DNA from: Acidobacteriota bacterium
GTDB taxonomy: Bacteria; Acidobacteriota; Blastocatellia; RBC074
Length of the DNA stretch: 64,000 bases
Assembly (NCBI GenBank): GCA_018269055.1
Contig: JAFDVI010000052.1
Location: forward strand, 20,738 to 84,737
Direction of reading: 5' to 3'
Shown here: positions 34,501 to 43,653 of the stretch, one piece after another
Position numbering within the stretch: position 1 is the stretch's first letter
How the letters are laid out: every line of letters begins with the position of its first letter
Translations under genes and position numbers: made by a program
The notes under the pieces: generated by a model
What the model was told of the DNA's origin: nothing
The model's input: the letters and a program-made list of their open reading frames with translations, nothing else
Databases searched by the model: none

Positions 34501-36904
34501 GATTGCAAGCGATGGTGCAGACCCGGATAGCTTCGGTAGGTCAGTGGCGATCAGCGGCGACACGGCTCTGATCGGAGCCTTTGACGACACGATTGGACTT
34601 AATGGAGGCCAAGGTTCAGCCTACATTTTCGTGGGCCAACGCTGCCCAACTCTGATGTTTACGCCCACCGCTCTATCCAATGGTGCTACAGGCAGTTCTT
34701 ACCAACAGTTCATCACGGCCAGTGGTGGCGTCGGGCCGTATCAATACTCATTCTCCGATGGCTCACTGCCGCCCGGCCTGACACTTTCGCAAAACGGCGT
34801 GATTTCGGGCACGCCGACAACGGCGGGCTGGTTTAACTTCACTGTCACCGCGACCACACCCAATTTGTGCCCCGGCAGTCAAAGCTACACGGTTCTCATC
34901 ACAACCAATTGTCCGGCAATTACCGTCAATCCAGCTACGTTGCCCGCAGGTAACTCCGGGCAACCTTATAACCAAACCCTCACCGCAGCCGGCGGGGCGT
35001 TGCCTTACAGTTTTATGATCAGCGCGGGTGGATTGCCCATGGGGCTGACGCTCAGCTTGGGTGGCGCGCTCACCGGCACTCCCACCGTCTCCGGCTCTTT
35101 CAACTTCACCGTCACGGCCACGGACAATAACGGATGTAGGGGTGTGCATCCCTACACGCTGACTATCAATCCGCCTTGCCCGGCAATCACCATCAATCCA
35201 GTTACATTGTCCGCAGGAAACGCCGGGCAAACTTATAACCAGACCTTCACCGCCACAGGTGGAGCGCAGCCTTACAGTTTTATGATCAGCGCGGGCGCAC
35301 TCCCTGCCGGATTGACGCTCAGCCCGGGAGGCGCGCTTACTGGCACGCCCACTGTCTCCGGCCCATTCAATTTCACGGTCACCGCCACGGATGCAAATGG
35401 CTGCACAGGAGCACGCCCATACTCGCTGACAATCAATCCGCCTTGTCCGGCAATCACCGTCAATCCAGTGACTTTGCCCGATGGAATTGTTGGTTCTGCT
35501 TACAATCAATCTCTGACAGCGATGGGCGGAGCAGCGCCTTATAGCTTTAGCGTCACGGCAGGCGCGCTACCGACGGGAGTGACCTTGTCTTCGGCAGGTT
35601 TGTTGTCGGGCATCCCAACAGTTGTCATTGCATTTGGGTTTATCATCACAGCCACGGACGCCAACGGCTGTACGGGCACGCGATCTTACACCATCAATAT
35701 CAGCGGCAATCCCGGCCTGATGTTTTACCCGCTGGCGCATCCCGTGCGTTTGCTCGACACGCGCCCTGGGGCCAGCGCCTGCTTCACGCCGAACGCTCCG
35801 ATTCCCGGAGCAACGTCGTTTACGCAGCCCGCACGGGGCATCTGCGACAGCCTGACAATTCCTGCAAACGCCGCGGCAGTCACCGGCAATATCACCACCG
35901 TACAATCCGGCGGGGGCTATCTGACACTGTACCCAAGTGATGTCGCGCTCCCCTTTGTCGCCAATTCCAACTTTGCTGCGAATCAGATTCTGAACAATGT
36001 CTTTACCGTCGGGCTTGGCACAGCCGATGGGGCGTTCAAAATTTACGTCACGACAGATACGAATGTTGTCGTGGACATTACAGGATATTACGCGCCGCCA
36101 GCCGTCGGCGGGCTGTACTTTCACAAGCTGCCCTACCCGGTCCGTTTGCTCGATACGCGGGCGGGGCAATCGGGCTGCTTTACGCCCGGCGCGCCGCTCG
36201 GTGCGGGAACGGACACCACACAATTTGCGACTGGAGCCTGCGCTGGCGTCACGATTCCACCCACTGCGTTGGCTGTTGTTGGCAATGCCACGACAGTCAA
36301 TCCCGGCCAGGGATTTCTAACCCTATATCCCAGCAACGCCGTGCGCCCCACAGTAGCCAGTTCGAACTTTGCCGCGGGGCAAACGATGAATGCGCCCTTG
36401 ACGGTCGGGCTGTCTGCGTCCGGCGCATTCAATATCTACACCTTGGCGACGACCGATCTGGTGGTAGACCTGTTGGGGTATTACAGCCCCGATGCAATGG
36501 ACATCAACGGCGCAGGATTATTGTTTTACCCGCTGGCGCATCCGGTGCGCCTGTTGGAGACGCGTTTTGGAGCCACAGGGTGTTATCAGCCGAATGCAGC
36601 GTTATCCCCTAACCAGATATACACACAACCTGCCAGAGGCGCTTGCGGCGGGGTGACAATCCCAGCAAATGCACTGGGCATAGTGGGAAATGCGACCGTA
36701 GTCATTCCTTTGGCCAACGGCTACCTGACTTTCTGGCCCAGCGATGAGTCGCAAGTGTTTGTGGCTTCGTCGAATTTCACTGCCGGAGCAATTTTCAACC
36801 GACATTTCATCGTCGGGCTGGGCAACGGGGATGGAGCATTCAAAATTCTTTCCTCCGCGATGACGGATCTGGTGATTGATGTGTCAGGGTATTTCGCGCC
36901 GTGA
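31511..36904 (+). CDS. Giant secreted FG-GAP/Ig-like/VRLLDTR surface protein
   Basis: A 1797-residue exported protein. A signal peptide spans about 1-37, followed by a unique region to about residue 275. Then 14 FG-GAP-like repeats of about 54 residues (pattern QQQKLTASDG ... FG.SVAISGDT.VVGA ... QGSAYVFV), forming a beta-propeller-like integrin fold. Four Ig-like (He_PIG) repeats starting CPAITxNP follow, and three C-terminal modules beginning HPVRLLDTR and ending DITGYY/DVSGYF. The Shine-Dalgarno AGGAGG precedes the ATG at 31511. Expected role is adhesion or surface coat; no catalytic site is seen. The DNA repeats may recombine. Confidence 0.9.
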   Translation: MSNAGLFTRVKFGLFVLSISALALFGRRTSELTATASEQPLPNVQGASATEYLRQQGLYPSLSSALSAARYQAQPLPTANTFQFLNPAQRFRAQFRNGDVRVRATGDAPDSELIIKLTGYGYGGKLISFVPGGIEAHQNRIEYEHHPQLTQSAIGSRQEPEPAIKEWFINSAEGLEHGFVLPAPPAVEHTAITPLRVELALDGDWEPHLDSTQQTVALTTARGAGALSYGQLRVTDANGAAVAAHFELAGRRLSIAMEENAAAYPLTIDPLLMQQTKLTANDGLAGDKLGSSVAISGDTAIIGAPYDDVVATDQGSVYVFVRGLFGWSQQARLNASDGATSDNFGSSLAINGNTAVIGSLGSIGGNSKQGSVYVFVRNGTTWSLQQKLTASDGAANDFFGWSVAIGTNTIVVGAEGDDIGANGDQGSASVFVFNGTAWTQQQKLTASDGKLLSKFGWSVGISGETVIVGAEGDTVGASSAQGSAYVFVRSGTTWTQQQKLTASDGAANDLFAISVAISGDTVIVGANGDDIGANTSQGSAYVFIRGGSVWAQQQKLIAADGAASDFFGISVAISGDTVVIGADFDDTGGNSAQGSVYVFARTGVTWAQQKKLMAPDGATNDFFGQAVAISGDTIVVGASGDDIGASVDQGSASVFVIYSGLAQQQKLTASDGGGGDFFGISVAISGDTVVVGAEGDDVGGNQSQGSAYIFVRNGGTWTQQQKLTASDGAAFDSFGKSVGISGDTVVLGASGDDIGANMDQGSAYVFVRSGGVWTQQQKLTAGDGVERQQFGTSVAISGDTVVIGAYGEIFGNSIGPAAYAFVRSGITWMQQQKLTANDTVGPSKFGASVAISGDTVVVGANGDIIGGNISQGSVYVFVRGGTTWTQQQKLTASDGAAGDQFGVSVGISSDTIVAGAYGKSSYQGAAYVFVPSGATWTQQQKLTANDGAASDLFGIAVAISEDTVLVGADGDTISGITQGSAYVFTRTGTTWMQQQKLIASDGADPDSFGRSVAISGDTALIGAFDDTIGLNGGQGSAYIFVGQRCPTLMFTPTALSNGATGSSYQQFITASGGVGPYQYSFSDGSLPPGLTLSQNGVISGTPTTAGWFNFTVTATTPNLCPGSQSYTVLITTNCPAITVNPATLPAGNSGQPYNQTLTAAGGALPYSFMISAGGLPMGLTLSLGGALTGTPTVSGSFNFTVTATDNNGCRGVHPYTLTINPPCPAITINPVTLSAGNAGQTYNQTFTATGGAQPYSFMISAGALPAGLTLSPGGALTGTPTVSGPFNFTVTATDANGCTGARPYSLTINPPCPAITVNPVTLPDGIVGSAYNQSLTAMGGAAPYSFSVTAGALPTGVTLSSAGLLSGIPTVVIAFGFIITATDANGCTGTRSYTINISGNPGLMFYPLAHPVRLLDTRPGASACFTPNAPIPGATSFTQPARGICDSLTIPANAAAVTGNITTVQSGGGYLTLYPSDVALPFVANSNFAANQILNNVFTVGLGTADGAFKIYVTTDTNVVVDITGYYAPPAVGGLYFHKLPYPVRLLDTRAGQSGCFTPGAPLGAGTDTTQFATGACAGVTIPPTALAVVGNATTVNPGQGFLTLYPSNAVRPTVASSNFAAGQTMNAPLTVGLSASGAFNIYTLATTDLVVDLLGYYSPDAMDINGAGLLFYPLAHPVRLLETRFGATGCYQPNAALSPNQIYTQPARGACGGVTIPANALGIVGNATVVIPLANGYLTFWPSDESQVFVASSNFTAGAIFNRHFIVGLGNGDGAFKILSSAMTDLVIDVSGYFAP
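32335..34640 (+). repeat. Coding tandem array of 14 FG-GAP units (about 164 bp each)
   Basis: The repeat core ACGCAGCAACAGAAGCTGAC recurs with minor changes about every 160 bases, together with GGCGACACAGTCGTGGTCGG-type segments. Units stay in frame but differ by small indels. Neighbouring units differ too much to be very recent copies, apart from some closely similar pairs. Listed because it is a substrate for slippage and recombination and a source of assembly error. Confidence 0.85.
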
Positions 36905-37122
36905 CCATGAACGAATTGCCCGATCATTACGGAGGTGTCGGCTCGCCGGAACAACGCGCGGCATCATCCGTAGCGCCGCTCTGAGGAAAACTACTGCTGT
37001 TGACAGTCATACATTTTGAAGCAGATTCCAGATTCTTTCGGTAGCGATTGCGTCAGCGGATGGGATGAGGTCAGAGGATAAGGAAACCAGCAGCTTCCGG
37101 CTGATTGAAAGCGCATAAAAAA
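36905..37122. other. Short intergenic region between two convergent giant genes
   Basis: No gene is seen. It lies between the surface protein above and the convergent NHL/PKD/IPT protein. The hairpin element begins at 37123. Confidence 0.3.
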
Positions 37123-37201
37123 CAGGATTCATATCGTTTCTTCCAGGATGGCAAAATCGAAGACCGATTCTGCCATCCTGAAAAGAATTCCATGAATCCT
37201 G
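37123..37201. repeat. Nested inverted-repeat element (cruciform-forming)
   Basis: The outer arms CAGGATTCAT (37123-37132) and ATGAATCCTG (37192-37201) are perfect. Inside them CAGGATGGCAAAATCG (37144-37159) pairs with CGATTCTGCCATCCTG (37165-37180), 16 base pairs with one mismatch and a five-base loop. It sits between convergent genes and could terminate both, but the structure is also typical of an intergenic palindromic repeat family. Confidence 0.6.
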
Positions 37202-37235
37202 TTTGATTTTCAGCTCTCCTGATTGAGCCAGCCTG

Positions 37236-40200
37236 TTACTTGATCTTGATTTGGATCGTGTTGGAAGGCTTGCCATCAACTGTAAATGAGACGTTGATAA
37301 GCCCTCTTCCGGCGAGGCTTGATGGCAACTTCACGTTTGCCTGATCCAGTCCGACGAACCCATCCACGGCAGCAGCGTCTTCAAAATCCCCCGGATTCAA
37401 CGCTCTTACCGTGCCGCCTAAATTGACGGAGATGTTTCCGGCGGAAGTTCGCTTGCGCAAACCCGTTCCGTAAAACAGAACATACACAATGTCGCCCGAT
37501 GCAACTCCCAGATCAATATCCACCGGCACAAATCCGCCTGCCGCCTGATCGAAGCGCGAAACAGATTCGTAGCTCACCACATTGTTGTGGACGCGCAACA
37601 CGACTGCCGCAGCAACGCCCAGACCGCTGCTGTTGGCGCTGAACAGTCCCGGCGCAACGGTGGCAACCGTAATCGTTCCCGCGCCCACAACCGTGTTATT
37701 GACCGAAACGGTAACCATCGCCGAACCGTTGGCCGTCCCAGGTGGAATCTGATAGTTGATCTGTGTCGGCGCAACGAAGAAAAGTCCTGCGTCACGCGAA
37801 GTTCCCGCGCTGTCTTTAACCGTCACTTTCGTGCCCAGCAACGTTGTCGGCAACGGAACTGTCGAACCAACAGCGACACCTGTTGCCAGATTCGTGCCGA
37901 AAGCCGCCACGATGGATTCCGGCGCAAGATCATTGCCCAGGAAGCTGGCCGCTGACACGGTGGCCACTGCAGGAACGCCGCCGGTAATCGTGAAGGTTTG
38001 CGCCGCGGTGACGCCTCCGCCGGGAGTTGGCGTGAAGACTGTTATTGGCACAGTGCCGCCGGTGGCGATGAGATTGGCCGGAACCGAAGCCGTCAGTTGC
38101 GTGGAACTGACAAACACGGTCGTCAAATCCTGCCCGCTCCATCGAACCTTGGAACTGGCCACGAAGTTGGTTCCCGTTGCGGTCAACGTAAACGCCGGGC
38201 CTCCGGCGTTGGTGGAACTCGGACTGATGCTGCTCAGCGTTGGCGCGGGGTTTTGTCCCGCCGTGATGTTGAAAATGGAAACGTTGGAAGTCCCTCCACC
38301 GGGCGCGGGGTTGACGACCGTGATGCTGGCCTGGCCTTGCCCCACCAAATCGGAAGCCTGAATTTGCGCTCGCAATTGCGTTGTACTGACAAATTCTGTT
38401 TGGCGATTTTGCCCATCCCAACGAACCGTCGAGGTATTGACGAAACCTGAGCCATTGACTGTCAACAAAAATGCCGCACTACCTTCGACAGCAGCGTTCG
38501 GCGTCAACGAGGTGATTGTCGGGACAGGGTTGGGCGGACTGACGGTAAACGTCAGGGCATTGGATGTGCCTCCTGCCGGAGCAGGGTTGAACACCGTCAC
38601 ATTGACCGTGCCGGATGAAATCAAATCGTTGGCGGGGATTGCCGCCGTCAACTGAGCATTGCTGACAAACGTGGTCGTGCGATTTGCGCCGCCCCATCGC
38701 ACCACCGAAGCCGGGACAAACCCCGTTCCATTGACGGTCAAGACCAACGCGCCACTTCCGACCAACGCGCTGTTGGGGCTGAGCGAACTCAGCACAGGAA
38801 CAGGGTTGTCACCCGTGATGGTGATCGTGCCGGTTTTGCTGCACGTGACCGTGCTGGAACTCAACCGGCGAATGCGTTGGTTGTTGGCATCGGCAAAAAT
38901 AATTTCGCCCGATGGGCTGACGACGATATTGACGGTTTCCGGTAACTGGTTGCTGGTTCCGGTGCCCACGACCAGCGCTGAAGGCGAAATGTTGATTTGT
39001 GCATTGGCAGCGGGGCCACCATCCCCACTGAAACCGGCAGTCGTACCGGCAACGACCGTTGCCGTGCCGCCAGTGCTGATTTGAACAATCTGGTTGTTGG
39101 CGGTTACACCCGGAGCAGGTCCAACCGTTATGTATGCCGTTCCATCAGCAGCCACTGCCACATCGCGCGGTTTGTTGAAGCCCGAAGCCAGCGTTGAAAA
39201 ATTGCCGCCGCCTGCGGTCGTTTCGCGCAATACGGTTCCGGCGGTGTAATTGGCGACATAGATCCGATTGTCCGGGCCAAGCCCCAAACCCGTGTATTGG
39301 CTGCTGCCGGACAGCATGCTGTTGACCTGACCACTTTGGGCGTTGATTCGTCGAACGGCGCCTTGACCGGTGTCTGTGACATAGATATTGCCGCTTGCAT
39401 CCACTACGACATCAGACATGCCGATAAACTTCGCGAAGAGCGCAAAGCCTCCGTCACCGTTGGTCGCGGTGGATTCTCCGCCGCCTGCAATTTTGGAGAT
39501 TTGTCCCGCCGGAATGCTGACCGGAGACCCGGAAGCCGGAAACAGGGTGACAGTGTTGGCAGTGGTATTGATGAAGCGCAGCGTGCTGGTTCCGCGACCA
39601 CTGGGTTGCATGGGCACTTTCGGTCCGCCCAATCCATCCACCACATAAATTCCCTGCGAAGTGATAAACAATCCTTGCGGATAGGTGAACCCTGCCTGAA
39701 TGACTGGCACGCCGTCGCTGGCGCCCGATCCCACATTTTTGTTGACCGTGACAATGCCGCCTGCCGGAACCGTTTGCTCTGACACAGTGCCCTGAAAGAT
39801 TTTGACGGAACTGCTGCCGCGATTCACAAACCGCAGCAAACCACCGATCTGATCTGCAATCCACAAGTTTCCATTGGCATCGGTTGCGACGCCAACCGCA
39901 GAGTTGAAGGTGGCGCTGGTCGCCAACCCGCCATCATAAGGACTGGCAAGCCCATTCCCGCCAATTCGATCAACCGCATTCGGAGCGACGGTCACGCCGG
40001 CAACAGTGACTGAACTGCCTGAGGTATTCAAAAATCGGACGCGTCCTCTGCCAGTCAAGCCTTGATCAAGAATATAAACGCCGGTGCTGTCACAGGCGAT
40101 TCCGGACAAAGGAGGATTTCCTGTACTGCCGGAAAACCCGAACTGAGCATTGGTCGCGACTCCACCATCACCGCAGTTTGATACGGAATAATCGCAGGAT

Positions 40201-41564
40201 TGCGTTGTCTGCCCGGCCACAACCACCGGCGAACCTCCATTCAATCGAACGACGGTCTGTTGGTTACCGAGCACGACATAAGTATTTGCTCCCTGTACAC
40301 ATAAGGCGACCGGATAGGGGTTCGGCTGACTTTCCACCACAGGAAATTGATTGACCAGGGTGGCCGTGCCGTTTGTTTCGACGCGAATAACGCGGCCGTG
40401 TCCGGTATCGGCAATCAGTAACCGATTCGAACTATCCAGTTCCACGGCACGCGGTTGCAATAGCGGGATATTCACGGCGGATCCACTAGAAAACACATCT
40501 TCGGGCCGGGTGGTGGCGCCATTTCCAGCCACCGTCGTCAGCGTGCCGGCCGTTGAAATTCTATACACTTTGTTGGTTCCGGGTGTTGCATCTGCGACAT
40601 ACACTTCGCCGCTTGCATTATTGACGACCAGTCCGCTTAGATTTTCGCCAAACCCTGTTGCCAATGTGCCGATGTTCCCTGAAGCCACCGAAACGCCGGC
40701 AACCGTAATCGCTCCGCCTGAAACGTTGAGCACTCGAACTTCGCGATCAATCGGCGCGCTGAAAAATAGGAGGTTACCATCGGCACTGGTGTCCAATCCT
40801 GTAACCGATCCCAAATCCGCTCTGGTTCCCAAAATACCTACGCCAAGTTCGGTGCCGCCACCGGCAATGACCCTTACAGTTCCGGGCGCGATGCTTTTGC
40901 CTGCGATGGTAACTGCCGAAGTGGATGTGTTGATGAAACGAATCAACGTATTACCGCCAATGATGTCAACAATATACAAGCCTCGGTTTTGTGGATCGCG
41001 GGCGGCGGCAACCAACACGCCAAATGGGGATTGTGTCGCAAGATTGCCTTCCCCAAACCCTCCGGCGACGGTGTCAATCATCGTTGATCCCGTGCTTACA
41101 CTGGTTGTCAGCGACCAGTTATATGTTCCGGCCGCAGAGTATGTGTGGGTTGGATTCTGTTGGGTTGAATGTTCCGTGCCATCGCCGAAATTCCATTCAT
41201 ACATCGGCTGTGTTGGACAACCGTTTGTGGTCGCCGAAGCGGAAAAACTGACTGCGGAATTGGCTGCGCCTGTTGCGGGCACGGTTGCATTGCAATTGAC
41301 CGTACATGCCTGCTCGGGCTGCTGCTGCGCGGAGCGCGTTGGCACTGAAAAACTGGCTTTTCTATCAGAAACGCCCGCATTCGATTTGCTCGTCGCTGTT
41401 TCGCTGGCAACCGACGCATGGTTTGCGGCCAAACTTGACCAGCCTGAATATGCCAATAAGGCTGAACTGATCAATAAGCCTGCGGTTAGAGTGAAAGTGG
41501 TGAATTTGGAATGTCCTGTTAAACGAGTGAGTGAAAGACGAAGGTAGCCCCTCAAAAAAGACAT
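37236..41564 (-). CDS. Secreted PKD/NHL/IPT protein with Solibacter-type C-terminal domain
   Basis: A 1442-residue exported protein. An anchor or signal segment lies at about 22-48 (TTFTLTAGLLISSALLAYSG). A PKD domain at about 88-165 contains YEWNFGDGT. Many NHL-type repeats follow (about 170-950; e.g. GNLWIADQIGGLLRFV, GNIYVTDTGQGAVRRI). Three IPT/TIG domains at about 955-1220 each begin PxxTSLSPN or similar and contain VRWGG/VRWDG. The C-terminus is a TIGR03437-like module (ATVSAASFLGNDLAPESIVAAFG ...). TIGR03437 is characteristic of Acidobacteriota. No catalytic residues are recognised. Confidence 0.9.
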   Translation of the reverse strand: MSFLRGYLRLSLTRLTGHSKFTTFTLTAGLLISSALLAYSGWSSLAANHASVASETATSKSNAGVSDRKASFSVPTRSAQQQPEQACTVNCNATVPATGAANSAVSFSASATTNGCPTQPMYEWNFGDGTEHSTQQNPTHTYSAAGTYNWSLTTSVSTGSTMIDTVAGGFGEGNLATQSPFGVLVAAARDPQNRGLYIVDIIGGNTLIRFINTSTSAVTIAGKSIAPGTVRVIAGGGTELGVGILGTRADLGSVTGLDTSADGNLLFFSAPIDREVRVLNVSGGAITVAGVSVASGNIGTLATGFGENLSGLVVNNASGEVYVADATPGTNKVYRISTAGTLTTVAGNGATTRPEDVFSSGSAVNIPLLQPRAVELDSSNRLLIADTGHGRVIRVETNGTATLVNQFPVVESQPNPYPVALCVQGANTYVVLGNQQTVVRLNGGSPVVVAGQTTQSCDYSVSNCGDGGVATNAQFGFSGSTGNPPLSGIACDSTGVYILDQGLTGRGRVRFLNTSGSSVTVAGVTVAPNAVDRIGGNGLASPYDGGLATSATFNSAVGVATDANGNLWIADQIGGLLRFVNRGSSSVKIFQGTVSEQTVPAGGIVTVNKNVGSGASDGVPVIQAGFTYPQGLFITSQGIYVVDGLGGPKVPMQPSGRGTSTLRFINTTANTVTLFPASGSPVSIPAGQISKIAGGGESTATNGDGGFALFAKFIGMSDVVVDASGNIYVTDTGQGAVRRINAQSGQVNSMLSGSSQYTGLGLGPDNRIYVANYTAGTVLRETTAGGGNFSTLASGFNKPRDVAVAADGTAYITVGPAPGVTANNQIVQISTGGTATVVAGTTAGFSGDGGPAANAQINISPSALVVGTGTSNQLPETVNIVVSPSGEIIFADANNQRIRRLSSSTVTCSKTGTITITGDNPVPVLSSLSPNSALVGSGALVLTVNGTGFVPASVVRWGGANRTTTFVSNAQLTAAIPANDLISSGTVNVTVFNPAPAGGTSNALTFTVSPPNPVPTITSLTPNAAVEGSAAFLLTVNGSGFVNTSTVRWDGQNRQTEFVSTTQLRAQIQASDLVGQGQASITVVNPAPGGGTSNVSIFNITAGQNPAPTLSSISPSSTNAGGPAFTLTATGTNFVASSKVRWSGQDLTTVFVSSTQLTASVPANLIATGGTVPITVFTPTPGGGVTAAQTFTITGGVPAVATVSAASFLGNDLAPESIVAAFGTNLATGVAVGSTVPLPTTLLGTKVTVKDSAGTSRDAGLFFVAPTQINYQIPPGTANGSAMVTVSVNNTVVGAGTITVATVAPGLFSANSSGLGVAAAVVLRVHNNVVSYESVSRFDQAAGGFVPVDIDLGVASGDIVYVLFYGTGLRKRTSAGNISVNLGGTVRALNPGDFEDAAAVDGFVGLDQANVKLPSSLAGRGLINVSFTVDGKPSNTIQIKIK

Positions 41565-41760
41565 AGATCAACAACTCCTTTTGGTTTATTAGGGCAGCAC
41601 GAGTACCGACAATAATCATTCTCAGCGATCAACTAAGGTTAACCCGCTTGCTTTTGGTTTTGTGTGTAGTTGCGTGAATGGTCATTAGCAGGAGAGTACC
41701 GGGCTTTCTAGGGTTGGCTTATTTGCCTTCTGGGGCAACATAGGTCGAATCAAACGTAAG
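41565..41760. other. Intergenic region upstream of the NHL/PKD/IPT gene
   Basis: No gene is seen. It should hold the promoter for the minus-strand giant gene; I cannot assign -35/-10 elements confidently. A GGAG-like site is near the start codon (AAGGAGTTG on the minus strand, 41573-41581). Confidence 0.3.
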
Positions 41761-41837
<77 letters not shown>

Positions 41838-41855
41838 TAATTTCACAACGCTAGT

Positions 41856-41895
41856 CTGAAAGCATGGAGGCAATGGAGGAAAGCTTTCAGTTTTT
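41856..41895 (+). terminator. Hairpin with T-run
   Basis: CTGAAAGC (41856-41863) and GCTTTCAG (41883-41890) form an eight-base-pair stem followed by TTTTT on the plus strand. It is directly upstream of the minus-strand tRNA, where no plus-strand gene ends, so what it terminates is unclear. Confidence 0.4.
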
Positions 41896-42110
<215 letters not shown>

Positions 42111-42151
42111 AAGAGCCGACCGAGATCGCACCCTGCATCTGGTCGGCTCTT
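42111..42151 (-). terminator. Intrinsic terminator of argH
   Basis: AAGAGCCGACC (42111-42121) and GGTCGGCTCTT (42141-42151) form a perfect 11-base-pair stem. Read on the minus strand it ends in TTTT, 43 bases after the argH stop. Confidence 0.8.
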
Positions 42152-42193
42152 AACATTTTGGAGAGAAGATTCACCGCCACCACACTCATCTGC

Positions 42194-43576
42194 TTAATTT
42201 TCCAATTCAGACTTGGCTTTTGCCAATTCCTGAATCACTTGCTCCGGGGCTGTTCCTCCGATTTGTTTCTTTCCCGCAAGAGAGCTTTCCAGTGAGATGG
42301 CTTCAAATAAATCTTCTGCCAAGAGCGGAGAAAACTGCTGGCATTCGGCCAAGGTCATTTCGCCAAGTTCTTTGTTCTGGTCAATGGCATACACAACGAT
42401 TTGGCCAATCACTTCATGAGCTTTGCGGAACTCCAACCCTTTGCGAACCAGATAATCAGCCAGGTCAGTGGCATTGGTGTAATCCCGAATCGCTGCTGCA
42501 CGCGCACGCTCACGATTCAATTCAATGTTGCGCAAAACGGTCGCCGTCACCCGCAAACTATCGGACAGAGTGTCAATTGTGTCGAACAGCGTTTCCTTGT
42601 CTTCCTGCAGATCCTTGTTGTAAGCCAGCGGCAATCCTTTGGTCATCGTCAACATTGCCATTTGATGACCGAAGACGCGCGCGGCTTTTCCGCGAATCAG
42701 TTCCAGTGAATCCGGGTTTTTCTTTTGCGGCATCAAACTGCTGCCCGTCGAGATGGCATCGCCGAGTTTGATAAAGCCAAATTCCTGCGTCGAATAAATG
42801 ATCAAATCTTCCGCCAGTCGCGAAAGGTGCATCATCGTCACTGCCGCAAAGCTTGTGAATTCAATGATGTAATCGCGGTCGCTAACGGCATCCAGACTGT
42901 TTCGCGTTACATCGTCAAAGCCAAGTTCCGTCGCCATCCATTCGCGATCCATCGGAAAGTTCGTTCCAGCAAGAGCACCGGAACCGAGCGGCAAAACATT
43001 CACGCGCTTTTTGACATCGGCCAGCCGCGCGCGGTCACGCGACAGCATTTGAAAATAAGCCAGCAGAAAATGAGCAAAAAGAATTGGCTGGGCTTTCTGC
43101 AAGTGGGTGTATCCCGGAATTGGATCAGTTTTGTATTTTTCGGCCAGTTCAACCAGCGCTCGCAGCGTATCGCAAATGACTTCATCCAACCGCTCAATTT
43201 CCCCGCGAAGAAACAACCGGGTCGCAACTGCAACTTGATCATTGCGGCTGCGCCCGGTGTGCAGCTTGTACCCTGTTTGGCCAATCAGTTCGACCAGGCG
43301 GGATTCAATAAAGCTGTGAACGTCTTCTGTCTGGGAAAATTCCGGATGGTCAAGAAAGGCAGGGTCAGCAATCAGTTCACCGATTTTCTGCAGCCCACGC
43401 GTGATGGATTCAACTTCGGCGTCAGGCAAAACGCCCGCTCGCCCCAACGCTCTGGCGTGAACGGCGCAGGCTTGCAAATCAGCAAAGATCAATCGGCGGT
43501 CAAAACGAAAACTGGCATTGAATGCCGCAAAGTGTCGGTCGGTTTCCCCGGTAAATCGGCCTCCCCATAAATTCAT
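42194..43576 (-). CDS. argH: Argininosuccinate lyase
   Basis: Cleaves argininosuccinate to arginine and fumarate, the last step of arginine biosynthesis. The 460-residue protein has the N-terminal LWGGRFTGETD, the HTGRSRNDQVA block around 112-122 and the fumarase/aspartase superfamily signature GSSLMPQKKNPD near 280-291, with catalytic Ser in that mobile loop. Length and motifs are normal. No other arginine gene is in the window, so it is separated from the pathway operon. A stretch of 77 bases separates it from the upstream secreted-protein gene. Confidence 0.97.
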   Translation of the reverse strand: MNLWGGRFTGETDRHFAAFNASFRFDRRLIFADLQACAVHARALGRAGVLPDAEVESITRGLQKIGELIADPAFLDHPEFSQTEDVHSFIESRLVELIGQTGYKLHTGRSRNDQVAVATRLFLRGEIERLDEVICDTLRALVELAEKYKTDPIPGYTHLQKAQPILFAHFLLAYFQMLSRDRARLADVKKRVNVLPLGSGALAGTNFPMDREWMATELGFDDVTRNSLDAVSDRDYIIEFTSFAAVTMMHLSRLAEDLIIYSTQEFGFIKLGDAISTGSSLMPQKKNPDSLELIRGKAARVFGHQMAMLTMTKGLPLAYNKDLQEDKETLFDTIDTLSDSLRVTATVLRNIELNRERARAAAIRDYTNATDLADYLVRKGLEFRKAHEVIGQIVVYAIDQNKELGEMTLAECQQFSPLLAEDLFEAISLESSLAGKKQIGGTAPEQVIQELAKAKSELEN

Positions 43577-43653
43577 AGTTCGCGGTTCGCAGTCCGCAGA
43601 TCGCAGCTTACTTGTCCACTCCCACGGTGAGCAGTGAACTGCGAACTGTGAAC

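Noticed and set aside
32335..34640. 160-base periodicity as a tandem DNA repeat or CRISPR
   Set aside because: Units are in-frame FG-GAP repeats of a secreted protein; length and divergence do not fit CRISPR.
40351..41547. 398-residue plus-strand frame opposite the NHL/PKD/IPT gene
   Set aside because: Antisense shadow of a repeat-rich gene, rich in Pro/Thr, with no domain and no Shine-Dalgarno.
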